Positions 62,082 to 64,000 of a stretch of 64,000 bases of DNA are shown piece after piece (position 1 is the first letter of the stretch; each line of letters opens with the position of its first letter). The translations under genes and the position numbers were made by a program. The notes below the pieces were generated by a model. The model ran no database searches. It saw only the letters and a program-made list of their open reading frames with translations, and was not told the DNA's origin. Origin of the DNA: Acidobacteriaceae bacterium (GTDB lineage Bacteria; Acidobacteriota; Terriglobia; Terriglobales; Acidobacteriaceae); contig DASZBM010000008.1 of NCBI GenBank assembly GCA_035944135.1, positions 124,001-188,000 of the forward strand, given 5' to 3'.

Positions 62082-62282
62082 ATGGAACAGGGAACAGTGA
62101 AATGGTTTAACGATGCGAAGGGCTTCGGCTTTCTGAGCCGGGCTTCAGGCGACGACGTGTTCGTGCATCACTCGGCAATCCAGAGCAACGGCTTCCGCTC
62201 GCTGCAGGAAGGCCAGCAGGTTGAGTTCAACGTTGTGAAGGGCCCCAAGGGCTGGCAGGCAGAGAACGTTCGCGCTCTCTAA
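62082..62282 (+). CDS. Cold-shock protein (CspA family)
   Basis: A 66-residue nucleic-acid-binding cold-shock domain. The RNP1 motif is KGFGFLSR and RNP2 is DVFVHHSAI; the start is GTVKWFNDA and the end [15 protein letters not shown] at 62082 is chosen with an AGGAAC ribosome site about ten bases before; a GTG six bases upstream is also in frame. A long 5' leader and a strong terminator make it a one-gene transcript, as is usual for cold-inducible csp genes. Confidence 0.96.
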   Translation: MEQGTVKWFNDAKGFGFLSRASGDDVFVHHSAIQSNGFRSLQEGQQVEFNVVKGPKGWQAENVRAL

Positions 62283-62305
62283 GCGTTGCGAAGTTGAATT
62301 CGGAT

Positions 62306-62327
62306 AGGGCGGTCGGTTGACCGCCCT
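62306..62327 (+). terminator. Terminator of cold-shock gene
   Basis: AGGGCGGTC, loop GGTT, GACCGCCCT, followed by TTTCCCTTTT; 24 bases after the stop codon. Confidence 0.85.
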
Positions 62328-62418
62328 TTTCCCTTTTGCACACGCGAGCAGGATGGCTGCGTACCTGCAGCCCCGTGAGGACGGATTTCCTCATTGAACC
62401 GAAGTGCCTGGAGGATTC

Positions 62419-62829
62419 ATGGCCGTCGTTATCTCAGACAAGTACCACCTCAAATCCATTCACGAAGAGATCGGCCTGTTCGACCGTAAGCTCGCGCATC
62501 TGATGAAGTTCGAAAAGTTTGAGACAGAGGCCGCGCGTGACGAAGCTGCACGCAAGATGAGGGTGAAGCGCGAGACGCTGGTCAAAACAGCGACGCGGCT
62601 GGCCGAGGAAGGCATTGAGTTCAAGCCGGGAGATTTGCCGCGGTCCATGCGACCGGAAGGCGAGCCTGAGCCGCCTCCGCCGGCGGTGGTGATTGCGGAG
62701 ACAGTTGTTGTCGAGCAGCCGGCCCCCAGCCGGAGCCTGGGACGTGAGAGCAGCGGACCTTATGCGGGCACCTCGCTCGACTGGCAGGCAAGCGTTCGCC
62801 AATACATGCTGAAGAAGGGCAAAGCGTAG
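62419..62829 (+). CDS. Hypothetical protein (136 aa)
   Basis: A 136-residue soluble protein of unknown family. The ATG at 62419 follows a strong GGAGG site five bases away. Residues 8-75 are charged and helical (SIHEEIGLFDRKLAHLMKFE, ARDEAARKMRVKRETLVKTA), then a Pro/Glu-rich linker (EGEPEPPPPAV) leads to a short C-terminal motif SLDWQASVRQYMLKKGKA. The layout suggests an adaptor with a coiled coil and a tail peptide. It lies between the cold-shock gene and the convergent thymidine phosphorylase. Confidence 0.7.
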   Translation: MAVVISDKYHLKSIHEEIGLFDRKLAHLMKFEKFETEAARDEAARKMRVKRETLVKTATRLAEEGIEFKPGDLPRSMRPEGEPEPPPPAVVIAETVVVEQPAPSRSLGRESSGPYAGTSLDWQASVRQYMLKKGKA

Positions 62830-62838
62830 AGCAGAGCG

Positions 62839-64000
62839 CTATTGCCGGCGAACAATTTCGCGGATGAGCGGCTGCGGCGCGGGCGGCTGGTCTGCGATGC
62901 AGACAGTTTCCTCAAGCATGCGGAAGGGTTCGTCGAGCAGCGCCGGATCTTCGGTAAACAGCGTGAAGATCGGCTGGCCCGCCTCGAGTTTTGCGCCGAG
63001 TTTTGCGTGCGATTCGATGCCAGCATGCGCACTGACCGGATCGCCAGGCTTTGCGCGGCCCGCTCCGAGTCGCTGCACGGCCCAGCCAACCTCCTTGCAA
63101 TCCATACCCCTGAGGTAGCCCGCACGCGACGCTGCGAGCGTCCGCGTCGCCTTTGGTTTGTGAAACGCAGCGGGGTTGTCGAAGATGCTGGTGTCTCCGC
63201 CTTGCGCGCGCACAATGTTGAGCCACGCTTTATAGGCTGCACCGGAGCGGAGCAGGTTGTCCGAGAGCTTCGCGCCGTCGTCGGGTGACTGCGCTTTGCC
63301 GGCGAGGAAGAGCATCCAGCCGGAGAGCGCATTCGAGAGCTCGATGAGGTCGGCGGACATTGCGTGACGCGTGCCGCGCATGATGTCGACGCACTCCCAG
63401 ACTTCGACCCAGTTGCCGCTGAAACGGCCGAGGGGTTCTTCCATTGATGTGAGCAGGGCAACAGTGCGTGTGCCTGCGAGTTCACCGGTGGAGACCATGA
63501 GATTGGCGAGCAATTGCGATTTCTCGTATGTCGGCATGAATGCGCCGGAGCCGACCTTCACATCGAGTACGAGGCCGCGGAGATCTTCGGCGAGCTTCTT
63601 GCTCATGATGCTTGCGGTGATGAGGAATGGCGATTCTACGGTGCCTGTGTGGTCGCGCATCGCGTAGAGGATGCGGTCGGCGGGGACGAGCCGCGGCGTC
63701 TGGCCCACGAGTGCGGCATGGCACTCGCGCAGCACTTCGCGCATGCGCGGCAGTGAGAGCTGTGTGTCGAAACCGGGAATCGTCTCGAGCTTGTCTAGAG
63801 TTCCGCCGGTATGACCCAGGCTGCGGCCAGAGATCATCGGGACCGAGATGCTGGGACTGTTTTCGAGTCCCGCTGCCGCGAGCACCGGAGCGATCAGCAG
63901 CGAGCTCTTGTCGCCGACGCCACCGGTTGAGTGCTTGTCGACGGTGAATGTGTCCAACCCGGAGGCGTCGAAAGTCTCACCGGAATAACGCATCGCGGTT
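62839..64000 (-). CDS. deoA: Thymidine/pyrimidine-nucleoside phosphorylase, N-terminus beyond window
   Basis: Splits thymidine or uridine with phosphate to the base and (deoxy)ribose 1-phosphate. The visible 386 codons begin just before AMRYSGETFD and continue to the edge, so about 50 N-terminal residues are missing. The phosphate and substrate motif is TVDKHSTGGVGDKSSLLIAP, written here as two parts: VDKHSTGGVGDK and SLLIAPVLAA. SGRSLGHTGGTLDKLE and LVLDVKVGSGAFM are further hallmarks. It extends the nucleoside salvage theme of the right end. DeoA and Pdp types cannot be separated safely. Confidence 0.92.
   Translation of the reverse strand, partial: TAMRYSGETFDASGLDTFTVDKHSTGGVGDKSSLLIAPVLAAAGLENSPSISVPMISGRSLGHTGGTLDKLETIPGFDTQLSLPRMREVLRECHAALVGQTPRLVPADRILYAMRDHTGTVESPFLITASIMSKKLAEDLRGLVLDVKVGSGAFMPTYEKSQLLANLMVSTGELAGTRTVALLTSMEEPLGRFSGNWVEVWECVDIMRGTRHAMSADLIELSNALSGWMLFLAGKAQSPDDGAKLSDNLLRSGAAYKAWLNIVRAQGGDTSIFDNPAAFHKPKATRTLAASRAGYLRGMDCKEVGWAVQRLGAGRAKPGDPVSAHAGIESHAKLGAKLEAGQPIFTLFTEDPALLDEPFRMLEETVCIADQPPAPQPLIREIVRRQ

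Overview
The window is GC-rich (about 60-63 %), densely coded and looks like chromosome of a soil member of the Acidobacteriota (class Terriglobia, Acidobacteriaceae-like). The grounds are a TIGR03435-type soil-associated protein, a tricorn-like S41 protease, oligogalacturonide and GH3 sugar enzymes, a PEP-CTERM protein, many PAS/hybrid histidine kinases, and several families of short dispersed palindromic repeats. This is inference from protein families; no rRNA or tRNA gene was recognised.

Layout. 1-3.7 kb: end of a sensor kinase operon with an outer-membrane porin-like protein and a cupredoxin. 3.7-6.4 kb: pectin-fragment catabolism (cupin, KduI, GH105). 6.5-8 kb: a cysteine-rich leader peptide, an intrinsic terminator, a 38-residue membrane microprotein and a YeiH-type transporter. 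8-13 kb: RNB ribonuclease, degenerate receiver, 2-oxoglutarate dehydrogenase E1. 13-16.4 kb: repeat field with a GIY-YIG nuclease bracketed by repeats, a hypothetical and a GH3 glycosidase. 16.375-18.684 kb: an IS1595-like transposon with inverted ends that carries a DUF433/PIN-like toxin-antitoxin pair and a 44-codon ORF. 18.7-25.8 kb: MFS exporter, FAD oxidase with TonB receptor, SPFH protein, SRPBCC protein. 25.8-32.5 kb: PAS/GAF kinase, SnoaL-like protein, tricorn protease. 32.6-41.4 kb: dicarboxylate symporter, esterase, DXS, SRPBCC, phosphoglucomutase, beta-propeller protein, TonB. 41.6-44.5 kb: a large secreted collagen-like protein. 44.6-47.1 kb: hybrid kinase, response regulator and Hpt protein, a phosphorelay with no output domain. 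47.3-53.5 kb: PlsC acyltransferase, S1/P1 nuclease, a hypothetical between direct repeats, TIGR03435 protein, nicotinate phosphoribosyltransferase. 53.6-57.3 kb: PEP-CTERM protein, membrane protein plus XRE regulator, small membrane proteins, deoxyhypusine synthase-like enzyme, a frameshifted gene. 57.3-64 kb: nucleoside salvage (uridine kinase, purine nucleoside phosphorylase, CNT transporter, thymidine phosphorylase) with a cold-shock gene.

The most unusual points are the putative cysteine attenuator ahead of the microprotein and YeiH, the transposon with toxin-antitoxin cargo, the GIY-YIG gene framed by two copies of a hairpin repeat that recurs nearby, and dispersed repeats that sit on gene 3' ends and encode the last residues of two proteins. 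All functional calls rest on motifs read by eye; no database search was run.
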